From Kribbella capetownensis (lineage in GTDB: Bacteria; Actinomycetota; Actinomycetes; Propionibacteriales; Kribbellaceae), in NCBI RefSeq assembly GCF_004331485.1, contig NZ_SJKD01000011.1, positions 124,001-188,000 on the forward strand: a stretch of DNA of 64,000 nt, written 5' to 3'. Position 1 is the first letter of the stretch. Each line of letters opens with the position of its first letter. The notes under the pieces are model-generated. The model had not been told where the DNA came from and made no database searches. It saw nothing but the letters and a program-made list of their open reading frames with translations. Positions 1 to 7,841 of the stretch are shown here, one piece after another. Position numbers and translations under genes: made by a program.

Positions 1-440
1 ATCGGCGTACCCGGGACGACCTCGCTGAGGCCGAGCAGCTCCAGGGCTTCGTCGTTGGCGAGCTGGACGCGACCGTCGGCGTCCAGCAGGATCAGGCCTT
101 CGCGGGCGGCGTGCAGCACGCCCTCGTAGAAGTCGAGCATCCGGGCCAGCGACTGGGTGCCCATCCCGCGGGTGGCCCGGCGAACCCGCCAGGTGACCAG
201 CGCGTTGCCGGCGATCGCGACCCCGAGCATCAGGCTGGCGACGCCGAGCATCGAGCGCATGTCGAGTTGGATCAGCTCCCACCAGCCGGGTGGCGCGACA
301 CCGGCAGCCGCCGCGTCCCGCTCGGCCTGGGCTCGGGAGCGGCTGACCATGGTGATCGCCACCATCAGGATCAGGACCGCGACCGTGACCGTCTGCAGCC
401 AGAGAACCTGGCGGCGCAGTTCCCACGGCCGGCGACGCAT
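1..440 (-). CDS. CitA/DcuS-type sensor histidine kinase, N-terminal part only
   Basis: Only the first ~146 residues are in the window; the kinase core lies beyond base 1. A basic N-terminus (MRRRPWELRRQ) leads into a first membrane helix at residues ~15-33, a short external segment of ~30 residues, a second helix at ~65-83, and a PAS-like start (GVLHAAREGLILLDADGRV) typical of citrate/C4-dicarboxylate sensors. It is divergent from the dicarboxylate symporter gene at 567, so it probably controls that gene through a response regulator outside the window. Family members normally have a ~130-residue periplasmic PAS sensor between the two helices; that domain is missing here. An in-frame GTG at 455 is an alternative start. 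Confidence 0.75.
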   Translation of the reverse strand, partial: MRRRPWELRRQVLWLQTVTVAVLILMVAITMVSRSRAQAERDAAAAGVAPPGWWELIQLDMRSMLGVASLMLGVAIAGNALVTWRVRRATRGMGTQSLARMLDFYEGVLHAAREGLILLDADGRVQLANDEALELLGLSEVVPGTP

Positions 441-566
441 GCGGACAGTCTGCACCGAGAACGATATGAACGAAACGCGCACTTCGCCTGTGCGTCACGT
501 CACAGTTACCCAAGCAGCATCCGGCCCCTCCTCCACTGCCCGCCGGCCGATACAGGGAGTCCCACC

Positions 567-1949
567 ATGTCGAGCCCGACCGAACCGCGACCGACCCCGG
601 TCCGCAACGACCGGACCCATTTCCTCTACATCGCCGTCATCGTCGCCGTCCTGCTCGGCATCGGTGTCGGCTTCCTGTTCCCGGACTTCGCGGTCGAGCT
701 GAAACCGCTCGGCACCGGGTTCGTGAACCTGATCAAGATGCTGATCAGCCCGATCATCTTCTGCACGCTGGTGCTCGGCATCGGCTCGGTCCGGCAGGCC
801 GCCAGCGTCGGCAAGGTCGGCGGTCTCGCGCTGCTCTACTTCCTGGTGATGTCGACGGTCGCGCTCGCCATCGGCCTGGTGGTCGGCAACATCGTCCAGC
901 CGGGTTCCGGTCTGAACCTGACCGACAAGCTCCGGGAGACCGGCCAGAAGCAGGCCGCCGGCGCCCACGAGAGCACGACCGACTTCATCCTCGGCATCAT
1001 CCCGAAGTCGCTGCTGTCCTCGCTGACCGAGGGTGAAGTGCTGCAGACCGTGCTGGTCGCCCTGCTGGTCGGCTTCGCGCTGCAGGCGATGGCTGCCAAG
1101 GGGGAGCCGATCCTGACCGCCATCGGCCACATCCAGCGGCTGGTGTTCAAGATCCTGTCGATGATCATGTGGACCGCGCCGATCGGTGCGTTCGGTGCGA
1201 TCGCGGCCGTCGTCGGCGCCACCGGCTGGGACGCGCTGGTCAGCCTGGGCAAGATCATGCTGGCCTTCTACATCACCTGTCTGCTGTTCGTGATCGTTGT
1301 CCTGGGCACCGTTCTCCGCGTGGTCACCGGGATGTCGATCTTCCAGCTGCTGCGCTATCTGGGCCGCGAGTTCCTGCTGATCGTGTCCAGTTCGTCGTCG
1401 GAGACCGCGCTGCCGCGGCTGATCGGCAAGATGGAGCATCTCGGCGTCGGCAAGCAGGTCGTCGGTATCACCGTCCCGACCGGCTACTCGTTCAACCTGG
1501 ACGGCACCGCGATCTACCTGACGATGGCGTCGCTGTTCATCGCCGAGGCAATGGACACGCCGTTCTCGATCGGCCAGCAGATCTCCCTGCTGCTGTTCAT
1601 GATCGTGGCCTCGAAGGGCGCCGCCGGTGTCACCGGTGCGGGCCTGGCCACGCTGGCCGGCGGCTTGCAGTCGCACCGGCCGGAGTTGGTCGACGGCGTC
1701 GGTTTGATCGTCGGCATCGACCGGTTCATGTCCGAGGCCCGCGCGCTGACGAACTTCGCCGGCAACGCGGTCGCGACGGTCCTGGTCGGGCACTGGGTCG
1801 GGGCGTTCGACAAGGAGCAGGCCAAACAGGTCTTCGCCGGTGACGATCCGTTCGACGAGGCCGCCTTCGCGGCCGGAGACACCCACGCGGGGGACGTTCC
1901 CCTGGAAGACAGTCGCAGTACCGAGCCCAGCCGCAGTATCGACCACTGA
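567..1949 (+). CDS. dctA: DctA-like dicarboxylate/amino acid:cation symporter
   Basis: This 460-residue inner-membrane carrier belongs to the DAACS (SDF) family, which couples uptake of C4-dicarboxylates, or of glutamate/aspartate in some members, to H+ or Na+. The family signatures are intact: the serine-rich re-entrant hairpin SSSSSETALPRL near residue 274, GYSFNLDGTAIYLT near 305 in helix 7, and SKGAAGVTGAG near 350 in the second hairpin. The start at 567 follows AGGGAGT at a good distance. The first ~20 residues are polar and cytoplasmic. A citrate/dicarboxylate-type sensor kinase lies divergently upstream and a strong terminator follows 19 nt after the stop. Substrate is inferred: dicarboxylate is favoured by the neighbouring sensor. 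Confidence 0.9.
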   Translation: MSSPTEPRPTPVRNDRTHFLYIAVIVAVLLGIGVGFLFPDFAVELKPLGTGFVNLIKMLISPIIFCTLVLGIGSVRQAASVGKVGGLALLYFLVMSTVALAIGLVVGNIVQPGSGLNLTDKLRETGQKQAAGAHESTTDFILGIIPKSLLSSLTEGEVLQTVLVALLVGFALQAMAAKGEPILTAIGHIQRLVFKILSMIMWTAPIGAFGAIAAVVGATGWDALVSLGKIMLAFYITCLLFVIVVLGTVLRVVTGMSIFQLLRYLGREFLLIVSSSSSETALPRLIGKMEHLGVGKQVVGITVPTGYSFNLDGTAIYLTMASLFIAEAMDTPFSIGQQISLLLFMIVASKGAAGVTGAGLATLAGGLQSHRPELVDGVGLIVGIDRFMSEARALTNFAGNAVATVLVGHWVGAFDKEQAKQVFAGDDPFDEAAFAAGDTHAGDVPLEDSRSTEPSRSIDH

Positions 1950-1968
1950 GCCACCTGTCCCACCCCTC

Positions 1969-2010
1969 CGGCACTGCCCGTCAGCTCCCCCCCGCTGACG
2001 GGCAGTGCCG
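1969..2010 (+). terminator. Intrinsic terminator-like hairpin after dctA
   Basis: A perfect 17-bp inverted repeat (1969-1985 against 1994-2010) closes an 8-nt C-rich loop and begins 19 nt after the dctA stop. It has no U-tract, which is common for actinobacterial terminators. Confidence 0.8.
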
Positions 2011-2016
2011 TCTCCC

Positions 2017-2151
2017 CACCTCCGCCACCCACCACCCCGGCCCCACCTCCGCCACCCACCACCCCGGCCCCACCTCCGCCACCCACCACCCCGGCCCCAC
2101 CTCCGCCACCCACCACCCCGGCCCCACCTCCGCCACCCGCCACCCCGGCCC
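2017..2151. repeat. Five tandem copies of a 27-bp C-rich unit
   Basis: Units begin at 2017, 2044, 2071, 2098 and 2125. All read CACCTCCGCCACCCACCACC followed by CCGGCCC; the last copy carries one A-to-G change. The plus strand is very C-rich and G-poor, the composition expected of a Rho-utilisation region for transcripts leaving dctA. The 27-bp period keeps reading frames open on both strands, but the resulting peptides are pure repeats without a start site, so I do not call a gene. Confidence 0.9.
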
Positions 2152-2155
2152 GTTG

Positions 2156-2250
2156 GTGCATTTGAACGGATATCCCCTGGCGTTGCTGGTTCTCCCGTCG
2201 GAATTCGGGCGGAGAACCAGCAAGATCAGGGGGTATCCGCTCAAATGCAC
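2156..2250. repeat. Large imperfect inverted repeat, 40-bp arms, 15-nt loop
   Basis: Bases 2156-2195 are nearly the reverse complement of 2211-2250, with about five mismatches in 40 bp. The outer end is GTGCATTTGA(A/G)CGGATA and the inner end is TTGCTGGTTCTCC. The loop 2196-2210 contains GAATTC. Its arms are less GC-rich than the surroundings. It could be a very strong bidirectional terminator, a cruciform, or a small non-autonomous mobile element; I see no flanking direct repeat. Confidence 0.85.
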
Positions 2251-2285
2251 CCGGGGGCGGTGAGCGAGTTGGCGGCCGTGCCCGG

Positions 2286-2372
2286 TTCGGGGCTGGCGTG
2301 GGCTGGGGCGGGCTGGCGTGGGCTGGGGCTGGCGTGGGCTGGGGCGGGTTGGGGCTGGGTTGGGGTTGGGGT
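2286..2372. repeat. G-rich low-complexity repeat with G-quadruplex potential
   Basis: The plus strand repeats a 19-20-bp unit, GGCTGGCGTGGGCTGGGG, about three times and then runs into closely spaced GGG/GGGG tracts at 2346-2371. Four or more G-runs separated by 2-3 nt fit a G-quadruplex. On the minus strand this is C-rich and lies immediately after the stop codon of the oxidoreductase gene at 2373, so it may act as a Rho-dependent termination region for that transcript. Confidence 0.75.
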
Positions 2373-3194
2373 TTAGCTGCCTGCGAGCTTCTGGACCACC
2401 GGGGCCAGGTCGTCGAGGTACGTCGAGTTGACCGTGATGTACGTCGTACCGAAGGTGTCCCGCCGGCGCTCCAGTTCGTCCACCATCTGCTGAGGCGTAC
2501 CGCGCAGCATCATCAGCGAGTCGCTCGCCTCCAGCTCCTCCGGGTCGACGCCGGAGGCCTGCTTCGTCCACGGCGGGAGCTCGCGCGTCCCGGCCGCGAA
2601 GAGGTTCATCGCCAGCTCGATCTCTTCCGCGCGCGGTCCGGCCAGCTCACGCAGGTCCTGGACGAGTCGCAGGATCTCCGCACGCGGTGTCAAGGCGTCC
2701 TTGGCGATCGAGACGATGTCAGCCCTGGCCGCGGCCAGCGCCAGCGCCCGCGGTCCACCGGCGGCGAGCATGATCGGCGTACGCCGGTCGCCGTCTAGGT
2801 CCGCCAGCAGGTCGAGGGTTTCCCGGACCTGGTCGCGGCGCTCCTTGCCCGATCCGAACGGCAGGCCGATCTCGGCCGCCTGCTGCTCGACACCCGGCCG
2901 TCCGGTCCCGATGCCGAAGTCGAACCGCCCGTCGGTGAGGACAGTCAGCGTGTGCGCGTCCCAGGCAGCTTGCCGGGGCGTCCGCAGCGGAGCCGCGGCC
3001 ACGAAGGTCCCGACCCGGATGTCGGCCAGCGTCGCTGCCATCGCGAGCGAGGCGAACGGTGACGGAAGCTGCAGGCCGTCGGGCATCAGCACGCTGGCGT
3101 AGCCGAGCTCCGCGGCTCGTCGCACCGTCGTGGTCCACTGCTCCGCGGTCGTCGGGCTGCCCACGACGCCGAAGCGGAATCGCTTGTCACTCAT
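2373..3194 (-). CDS. LLM-class F420-dependent oxidoreductase
   Basis: The 273-residue protein is a luciferase-like (beta/alpha)8-barrel oxidoreductase. The N-terminus RFRFGVVGSPTTAEQW, then GYASVLMPDGLQLPSPF and FDFGIGTGRPG, match the actinobacterial F420-dependent subgroup I know as the MSMEG_2516 family. These enzymes are expected to use cofactor F420 in the cytoplasm; the substrate cannot be read from sequence. I start at the ATG at 3194 (MSDKRF), which has GAAGGGAG upstream, rather than at an upstream in-frame start at 3254 whose extra ~20 residues look non-coding. The gene is divergent from ygfZ and runs into the G-rich repeat. Confidence 0.85.
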   Translation of the reverse strand: MSDKRFRFGVVGSPTTAEQWTTTVRRAAELGYASVLMPDGLQLPSPFASLAMAATLADIRVGTFVAAAPLRTPRQAAWDAHTLTVLTDGRFDFGIGTGRPGVEQQAAEIGLPFGSGKERRDQVRETLDLLADLDGDRRTPIMLAAGGPRALALAAARADIVSIAKDALTPRAEILRLVQDLRELAGPRAEEIELAMNLFAAGTRELPPWTKQASGVDPEELEASDSLMMLRGTPQQMVDELERRRDTFGTTYITVNSTYLDDLAPVVQKLAGS

Positions 3195-3293
3195 CGCCTT
3201 GCTCCCTTCACTGGATTCGATACCTCCACCCTGCCGCCGGGCGGGGTTGTCCACATCCCACGACGGGAGGCGTTCGCCGTACGCCGGCCGACG

Positions 3294-3299
3294 TACTCT
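3294..3299 (+). promoter_or_regulatory. -10 box of a leaderless ygfZ transcript
   Basis: TACTCT sits six nt before the ATG of ygfZ. There is no ribosome-binding site, so transcription probably begins at the start codon. Confidence 0.55.
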
Positions 3300-3305
3300 G
3301 GTGAC

Positions 3306-4301
3306 ATGTCACGGATGCGTAGCCCCCTGCTCGACCGCCCCGGCGCGGTCGAGGCCGACGGACTCGACGCCGGGGTCGCGGCCCACTACGGCTCGGATCT
3401 GCGGGAGCAACGCGCCCTGGTCGCGGGGAAGGCGTTCGTCGACCTGTCCCACCGTGAGGTCGTCACGATCTCCGGACCGGACCGGCTGACGTGGCTGCAC
3501 GCGCTGACGACGCAGTACTTCGAGGGGCTTACACCCGGTACGTCGACAACCGCGCTGCTGCTGTCGCCGACGGGTCATGTCGAGCACGTGATGTACGGCG
3601 TCGACGACGGCGAGACGTTCTGGCTGCACACCGAGCCCGGCGCGGCCGCGGACCTGGTCGAGTGGCTGCAGAAGATGGTGTTCATGTCCCGGGTGGAGAT
3701 CGCGGACGTGACCGACGACTACGCGATCGTCTGGCGGCCCGGACAGGCTCCCGCGGACGGTCCACTGACCCGCAGTGGTGCGGACTCGCTCGGCGGGCAC
3801 GAGGTGTTCCTGCCGCGCGCCGAGCTGGCGGATCTGGAAGGTCCGGCGGCCGGAGTCTGGGCATACGAGGCGCTGCGGATCGAGGCCGGCAACCCACGGT
3901 TCGGCCTGGACATGGACGAGCGCGCGATCCCGAACGAGCTGGGCTGGCTCGGCGTCGGCGTACATCTGGACAAGGGCTGCTACCGCGGCCAGGAGACGGT
4001 CGCCCGGGTGAACAACCTCGGCCGTCCGCCACGCCGGCTGGTGCGGCTGCACCTGGACGGTTCGGTCGACCACCTGCCCGCGCACGGGTACGCCGTACGT
4101 GTGGGGGACAAGCAGGTCGGGTTCATCGGATCCGCGGCGCGGCATCACGAGCTGGGTCCGATCGCGCTGGCGCTGGTGAAGCGGAACGTGGACCCCGACG
4201 CCGTGATCGAGGTCGTCGCCGAGGAACAGCCGACCGTGACCGCGACCCAGGAGGTCCTGGTCGACCCCGAGGTGGGGCTGCACGTGCGCTCGCGGCTGTG
4301 A
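3306..4301 (+). CDS. ygfZ: YgfZ/GcvT-domain folate-binding protein
   Basis: The 331-residue protein has the GcvT-like aminomethyltransferase fold and the diagnostic YgfZ motif KGCYRGQE near residues 223-230, whose cysteine is the conserved functional residue. YgfZ proteins bind tetrahydrofolate and help build or repair a subset of Fe-S clusters in the cytoplasm. Length is normal for the family. The ATG at 3306 has no Shine-Dalgarno sequence but lies six nt after TACTCT, so the mRNA is probably leaderless. An asparaginase gene follows 47 bp downstream with its own -10 box. Confidence 0.9.
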   Translation: MSRMRSPLLDRPGAVEADGLDAGVAAHYGSDLREQRALVAGKAFVDLSHREVVTISGPDRLTWLHALTTQYFEGLTPGTSTTALLLSPTGHVEHVMYGVDDGETFWLHTEPGAAADLVEWLQKMVFMSRVEIADVTDDYAIVWRPGQAPADGPLTRSGADSLGGHEVFLPRAELADLEGPAAGVWAYEALRIEAGNPRFGLDMDERAIPNELGWLGVGVHLDKGCYRGQETVARVNNLGRPPRRLVRLHLDGSVDHLPAHGYAVRVGDKQVGFIGSAARHHELGPIALALVKRNVDPDAVIEVVAEEQPTVTATQEVLVDPEVGLHVRSRL

Positions 4302-4335
4302 GCCGGATCATTCGCAACACTGCTTTTTGCACCTG

Positions 4336-4341
4336 TACTGT
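4336..4341 (+). promoter_or_regulatory. -10 box of a leaderless asparaginase transcript
   Basis: TACTGT lies seven nt before the GTG at 4349, with no ribosome-binding site between them. Confidence 0.55.
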
Positions 4342-4348
4342 TTCAGCC

Positions 4349-5305
4349 GTGACCGAACCTGTGATCCTGGCCGACGTCGTCCGCAGCGGCTTCGTGGAGG
4401 GCCACCACCATGGCTCCGTCGTGGTGACGGACCCCGACGGCTCTGTCGCGTGGGCGGCCGGCGTGGTGGACCAGCCGATGTTCCCGCGGTCGTCGAACAA
4501 GCCGATGCAGGCGCTCGGCATGCTCCGCAACGGACTCACCCTCGACGGCAAGCTGCTGGCGCTGGCCGGCGCCTCCCACTCGGGCGAGCAGATCCACGTC
4601 GACGGCGTCCGCGAGATCCTCGCGATGGCCGGCACGGACGAGACCTCCCTGCGGACCCCAGAGGCCTACCCGCTGGCCGACGCGGCCCGGGACGCGTGGG
4701 TACGCGCGGGACACGGCCCGGAGCGGATCACGATGAACTGCTCGGGCAAGCACGCCGCGATGCTCCTGACCTGCTACGTCAACGGGTGGTCGTTCGACGA
4801 CTACCGTGCCCCGGATCACCCACTGCAGAAGGTGATCCGGACTGCGATCGAGGACTCGGCGGGGGAGAACGCCTCGTACGTCGCGGTCGACGGCTGCGGC
4901 GCGCCGATCTTCGCTCTCAGTCTCGCCGGCCTGGCCCGGTCCTTCGGCCACTTCGCCGCTGCGGCCCCGGGCACGCTCGAGGCGCGGGTTAAGGACGCCT
5001 ACCGGTCCTACCCGGAGTACGCCAGCGGGACCACGCGGGACGAGGCCGAGTTGATGCGCGGCGTCGACGGCCTGTTCTGCAAGGCCGGAGCGGAGGGCGT
5101 GTACGCCGTCGGTCTGGCCGACGGCCGCGGCATCGCCCTCAAGATCGAGGACGGCGCCGCCCGGCCCCGCAAGGTCGTGATGGCCGCCGTCCTCCAGCGT
5201 CTCGGTTTCACCGACGACGTTGTCGAGGGCCAGCTCCGCTTCCCGCTGTACGGCGGCGGCGTCGACGTCGGCGCCGTACAGCCACACCTTCCGGCGTTCA
5301 GCTGA
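4349..5305 (+). CDS. L-asparaginase, Rhizobium etli AnsA-type zinc class
   Basis: The 318-residue protein belongs to the asparaginase II family typified by R. etli ReAV, which is unrelated to the E. coli enzymes and hydrolyses L-asparagine to aspartate and ammonia. The residues described for ReAV are all visible at nearly the same positions: the Ser-x-x-Lys pair S48/K51 in SSNKPMQ, a second serine at 78 in GASHSGE, and the zinc ligands C131 and K134 (MNCSGKHAAML) and C183 (VDGCGAPIFA). The GTG start at 4349 is chosen because MTEPVILADVVRSG aligns with family N-termini and a -10 box is correctly placed. No signal peptide is visible. The gene overlaps the convergent gene at 5298 by 8 bp. Confidence 0.88.
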   Translation: MTEPVILADVVRSGFVEGHHHGSVVVTDPDGSVAWAAGVVDQPMFPRSSNKPMQALGMLRNGLTLDGKLLALAGASHSGEQIHVDGVREILAMAGTDETSLRTPEAYPLADAARDAWVRAGHGPERITMNCSGKHAAMLLTCYVNGWSFDDYRAPDHPLQKVIRTAIEDSAGENASYVAVDGCGAPIFALSLAGLARSFGHFAAAAPGTLEARVKDAYRSYPEYASGTTRDEAELMRGVDGLFCKAGAEGVYAVGLADGRGIALKIEDGAARPRKVVMAAVLQRLGFTDDVVEGQLRFPLYGGGVDVGAVQPHLPAFS

Positions 5306-6569
5306 TCAGCGGGTGCGTCGGGGTCACCTCCGGCGTGTGGATCACGACGTCGAACCAGTCGGACAGGCTGTTGCCCGTCATGTAGGACTCCGCGCCGTAC
5401 TCCGGGAAGCCGCGCGTCTTGGCGGTGCCGTGCAGCCAGGCGCGGACCGCGTCCGGTTGCGGACGGCTGTGCAGATCGAGGACGAACTGCCCGTCTCTGG
5501 CGGCCGTGAGTTGATGCTCGAACCAGTCGGACGGTGCCGGCGGCAGAGTGATCGGGCCGAGTGTCGTGCCGTGGTCGACGGTGCAGCCGACGGAGCGGTA
5601 GCGGTTGCCGTACCAGTCGCGAAGGTACGAACCGGCGTTGCGGAAGACGACTTCCGGGTCCGGTGGGACGGTGACGCGTAGGCCAGGGGCGTTGGCCGTG
5701 TGCGCGTTCGCGGCCCAGTAGATGACCTTGTTCCGGGTGAAGCCGTGCCACCAGCGCACGTTCTCCGCTGCCCGGGCGTCGCGATAGCTCCAGATCTCGG
5801 CCTCCGGCAGGCTGAACGCTGTGTAGAACGAGAGAATCTGCCGGGCGTGGTGCTCGGTGATCGCATAGTCCCGGTCGTTCGGCCGATGCGGCAGCTTCTG
5901 GACGAGCGTGTGCACCGCTTGCGCTTTGGCGACGTACGGCGCCTTGTCCTTGACCTCCTTCCAATACCACTGGACGTACGCACCGATGTCCTCGAGATGC
6001 GGCCGGATCGGCTTCAGGCTGCGGCGCAGTTCGGCCAGCCGGTGCGGGGCGCGGCGGGCGGCGTAGTCGTCGATGGCGTCGTACGCGAGTTGGCGGGTGG
6101 CGAAGTACTCGGCGCCGGCGAACCGCACCTTGTCCCGGTGCGTGGCGTTGTACGAGCGCAGATAGGCGAACAGCTCGGCGATCTCGTGGGTCCGGCTCTC
6201 GGTGCTCAGTTGGCCGACGAGTGCGTTGAGGTCGCCGCGTCCGGTCAGCACGTACTCGTTGAGCTGCGTGCCCAGCGACCAGTCGTCCTCGAACGCGATC
6301 GCCCGGAAGCCGAGCCGCTCCACGAGGTAGCGGACCACCCGCAGCTTCAGGTGGGTGAGCTCGGCCGTCGCGTGCACGGCCTCCCCGAGCCCCACGATCT
6401 GTGCGCCACCGATGGACCGGCGCAGGTGGTCCAGATCTCCCAATGGCATGGCGTTGCGGGCGATCCAGCTCGTGATCGGGTCGCCGGAAGCCTGTGCCGG
6501 CGCCAGTCCGGTCGCGGCCGCCACACCTACCGCCGAGCCGGCCAGGAACGTTCTTCGTGTGATGGTCAT
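5298..6569 (-). CDS. Tat-exported erythromycin esterase-like protein
   Basis: The 423-residue product begins MTITRRTFLAGSAVG, a twin-arginine signal followed by a hydrophobic stretch and an AQA-type cleavage region. The mature part matches the erythromycin-esterase/EreA-EreB-like fold: GLGEAVHATAELTHLK and FRAIAFEDD near the N-terminus and IYWAANAHTANA near the middle supply the conserved Glu/His residues. Ere enzymes cleave the macrolide lactone, but most family members in soil bacteria have unknown substrates. The start at 6569 is set by the Tat signal; an upstream in-frame start at 6650 would bury it. Export makes macrolide self-resistance less certain than an extracellular esterase role. 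Confidence 0.8.
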   Translation of the reverse strand: MTITRRTFLAGSAVGVAAATGLAPAQASGDPITSWIARNAMPLGDLDHLRRSIGGAQIVGLGEAVHATAELTHLKLRVVRYLVERLGFRAIAFEDDWSLGTQLNEYVLTGRGDLNALVGQLSTESRTHEIAELFAYLRSYNATHRDKVRFAGAEYFATRQLAYDAIDDYAARRAPHRLAELRRSLKPIRPHLEDIGAYVQWYWKEVKDKAPYVAKAQAVHTLVQKLPHRPNDRDYAITEHHARQILSFYTAFSLPEAEIWSYRDARAAENVRWWHGFTRNKVIYWAANAHTANAPGLRVTVPPDPEVVFRNAGSYLRDWYGNRYRSVGCTVDHGTTLGPITLPPAPSDWFEHQLTAARDGQFVLDLHSRPQPDAVRAWLHGTAKTRGFPEYGAESYMTGNSLSDWFDVVIHTPEVTPTHPLIS

Positions 6570-6667
6570 GCCACACCACTCTGGCCGGGCGAGGCGCTCC
6601 GGGCATCCGCCGGTGGAGGGCTTCACAGATACGCCGTCTGTCGTACGCACGGCGTCCGCCGGACTCT

Positions 6668-6673
6668 TATCGT
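6668..6673 (+). promoter_or_regulatory. -10 box of a leaderless monooxygenase transcript
   Basis: TATCGT ends seven nt before the ATG at 6681; no Shine-Dalgarno sequence is present. Confidence 0.5.
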
Positions 6674-6680
6674 CGACGGC

Positions 6681-7841
6681 ATGACCGAGCAGAAGGCGAT
6701 CGTGGTCGGCGGCGGGATCGCCGGCCTGACCACGGCGGCCGCGTTGATCCGGACGGGCTGGCGCGTGCAGGTGCTGGAGAGTGCACCCGAGCTGGGTGAG
6801 GTCGGCGCCGGCCTGGCCATCACCGTGAACGGGGCCCGCGCCCTCGACGCGATCGGTGCCGGCGACCGGGTCCGGCGGGACGGGTACGCCGTACGTCCGG
6901 CCGGGTCACGCCGGTCCGACGGAGAATGGTTGCTCAGGGCACCTGATGGGAACGGGCTCAGCCGGATGATCGGGATCCATCGGCAGCGGCTTCATGGTGC
7001 GCTCGCCGAGTCCGCCGTGGGAGCCGAGCTCGTCACCGGGGCTCGCGTCACGTCCGTCGTACCAGGGAGTCCTGATGGTGAAGCGGCGCGGGTGAGTTGG
7101 GATTCGGCCGACGGCTCGCACAGCGCTCGTGCAGACCTGGTGGTCGCTGCCGATGGCATCCGTAGCGTCGTCCGTGGTGTGGTCTTCCCTGGACATCAGT
7201 TGGCCTACGGCGGTTACTCGAGTTGGCGGGCCGTCGTTGCGGACACCGCGACGGTCGACGACCGTTTCGCGATGGTGTGGGGGCCGCACGCCGAGTTCGG
7301 CGCCCTGCGGATCAGTGCGGAGCAGGTGTATTGGTACGGGTACGTCCGACTGCCCGCGGGACACAAGTTTCCTGACGAGGTGCGGGCGGTCCGGGAGTAC
7401 TTCGCCTCGTGGGCTTCCGACGTACGGGCGTTGACCGAACGGGCCGGGCCGGACGAGTTGATCCGGCACGACGTGTGGCAGCTCGGGAAGCAGCTACCGC
7501 AGTACGCCGTTGGTCGTGTCGTTCTGATCGGCGATGCGGCCCATCCCATGCTTCCGACCCTCGGGCAAGGGGCGAACTCGGCGCTGGAAGATGGCGTGAC
7601 TGTGGGAGCGGTGTTCCGTCCCGACGAGGATCTTGCCGGTGCTCTTCGTGACTACGAGGCGCAGCGGTATCGCCGTACGCAGGGACTCGTCAGCCGGTCC
7701 GCACAGATGGCGCGGGTGGGCGCCCACCTTGGTCCTGGACTCGGGCAGAGGGTGCGGAACGCGATGCTGCGGCTCACTCCGGCCGGTCTCGCTGCGCGCG
7801 GCGGTACGCGGCACCTCGACTGGACACCGCCGGTCATTTAG
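6681..7841 (+). CDS. FAD-dependent aromatic-type monooxygenase
   Basis: This 386-residue enzyme has the group A flavoprotein hydroxylase layout: a Rossmann GGGIAGLTTA at residues ~9-18, the DG motif VVAADGIRSVVRG in the middle, and the GD motif VVLIGDAAHPMLPTLGQGAN near residue 280. These bind FAD and NADPH and hydroxylate aromatic or other planar substrates; salicylate hydroxylase-like and zeaxanthin epoxidase-like proteins are relatives. The substrate is not evident. It overlaps by 8 bp at its 3' end with a convergent TetR gene. It starts without a ribosome-binding site. Confidence 0.85.
   Translation: MTEQKAIVVGGGIAGLTTAAALIRTGWRVQVLESAPELGEVGAGLAITVNGARALDAIGAGDRVRRDGYAVRPAGSRRSDGEWLLRAPDGNGLSRMIGIHRQRLHGALAESAVGAELVTGARVTSVVPGSPDGEAARVSWDSADGSHSARADLVVAADGIRSVVRGVVFPGHQLAYGGYSSWRAVVADTATVDDRFAMVWGPHAEFGALRISAEQVYWYGYVRLPAGHKFPDEVRAVREYFASWASDVRALTERAGPDELIRHDVWQLGKQLPQYAVGRVVLIGDAAHPMLPTLGQGANSALEDGVTVGAVFRPDEDLAGALRDYEAQRYRRTQGLVSRSAQMARVGAHLGPGLGQRVRNAMLRLTPAGLAARGGTRHLDWTPPVI

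Noticed and set aside
495..1946. Long open frame antisense to dctA
   Set aside because: Typical shadow of a GC-rich gene: the sense frame has all symporter motifs and the antisense protein is Arg/Asp/Gln-rich without domains.
1981..2571. Open frames through the 27-bp array encoding WWVAEVGPG or HPPPRPHLR repeats
   Set aside because: They exist only because the period is a multiple of three and the DNA lacks stops; no start signal, no conserved domain, and both strands are equally open.
3491..4348. Extension of the asparaginase frame back into ygfZ
   Set aside because: The extra residues are Arg/Ala-rich shadow sequence of ygfZ; the family N-terminus begins at the GTG at 4349.
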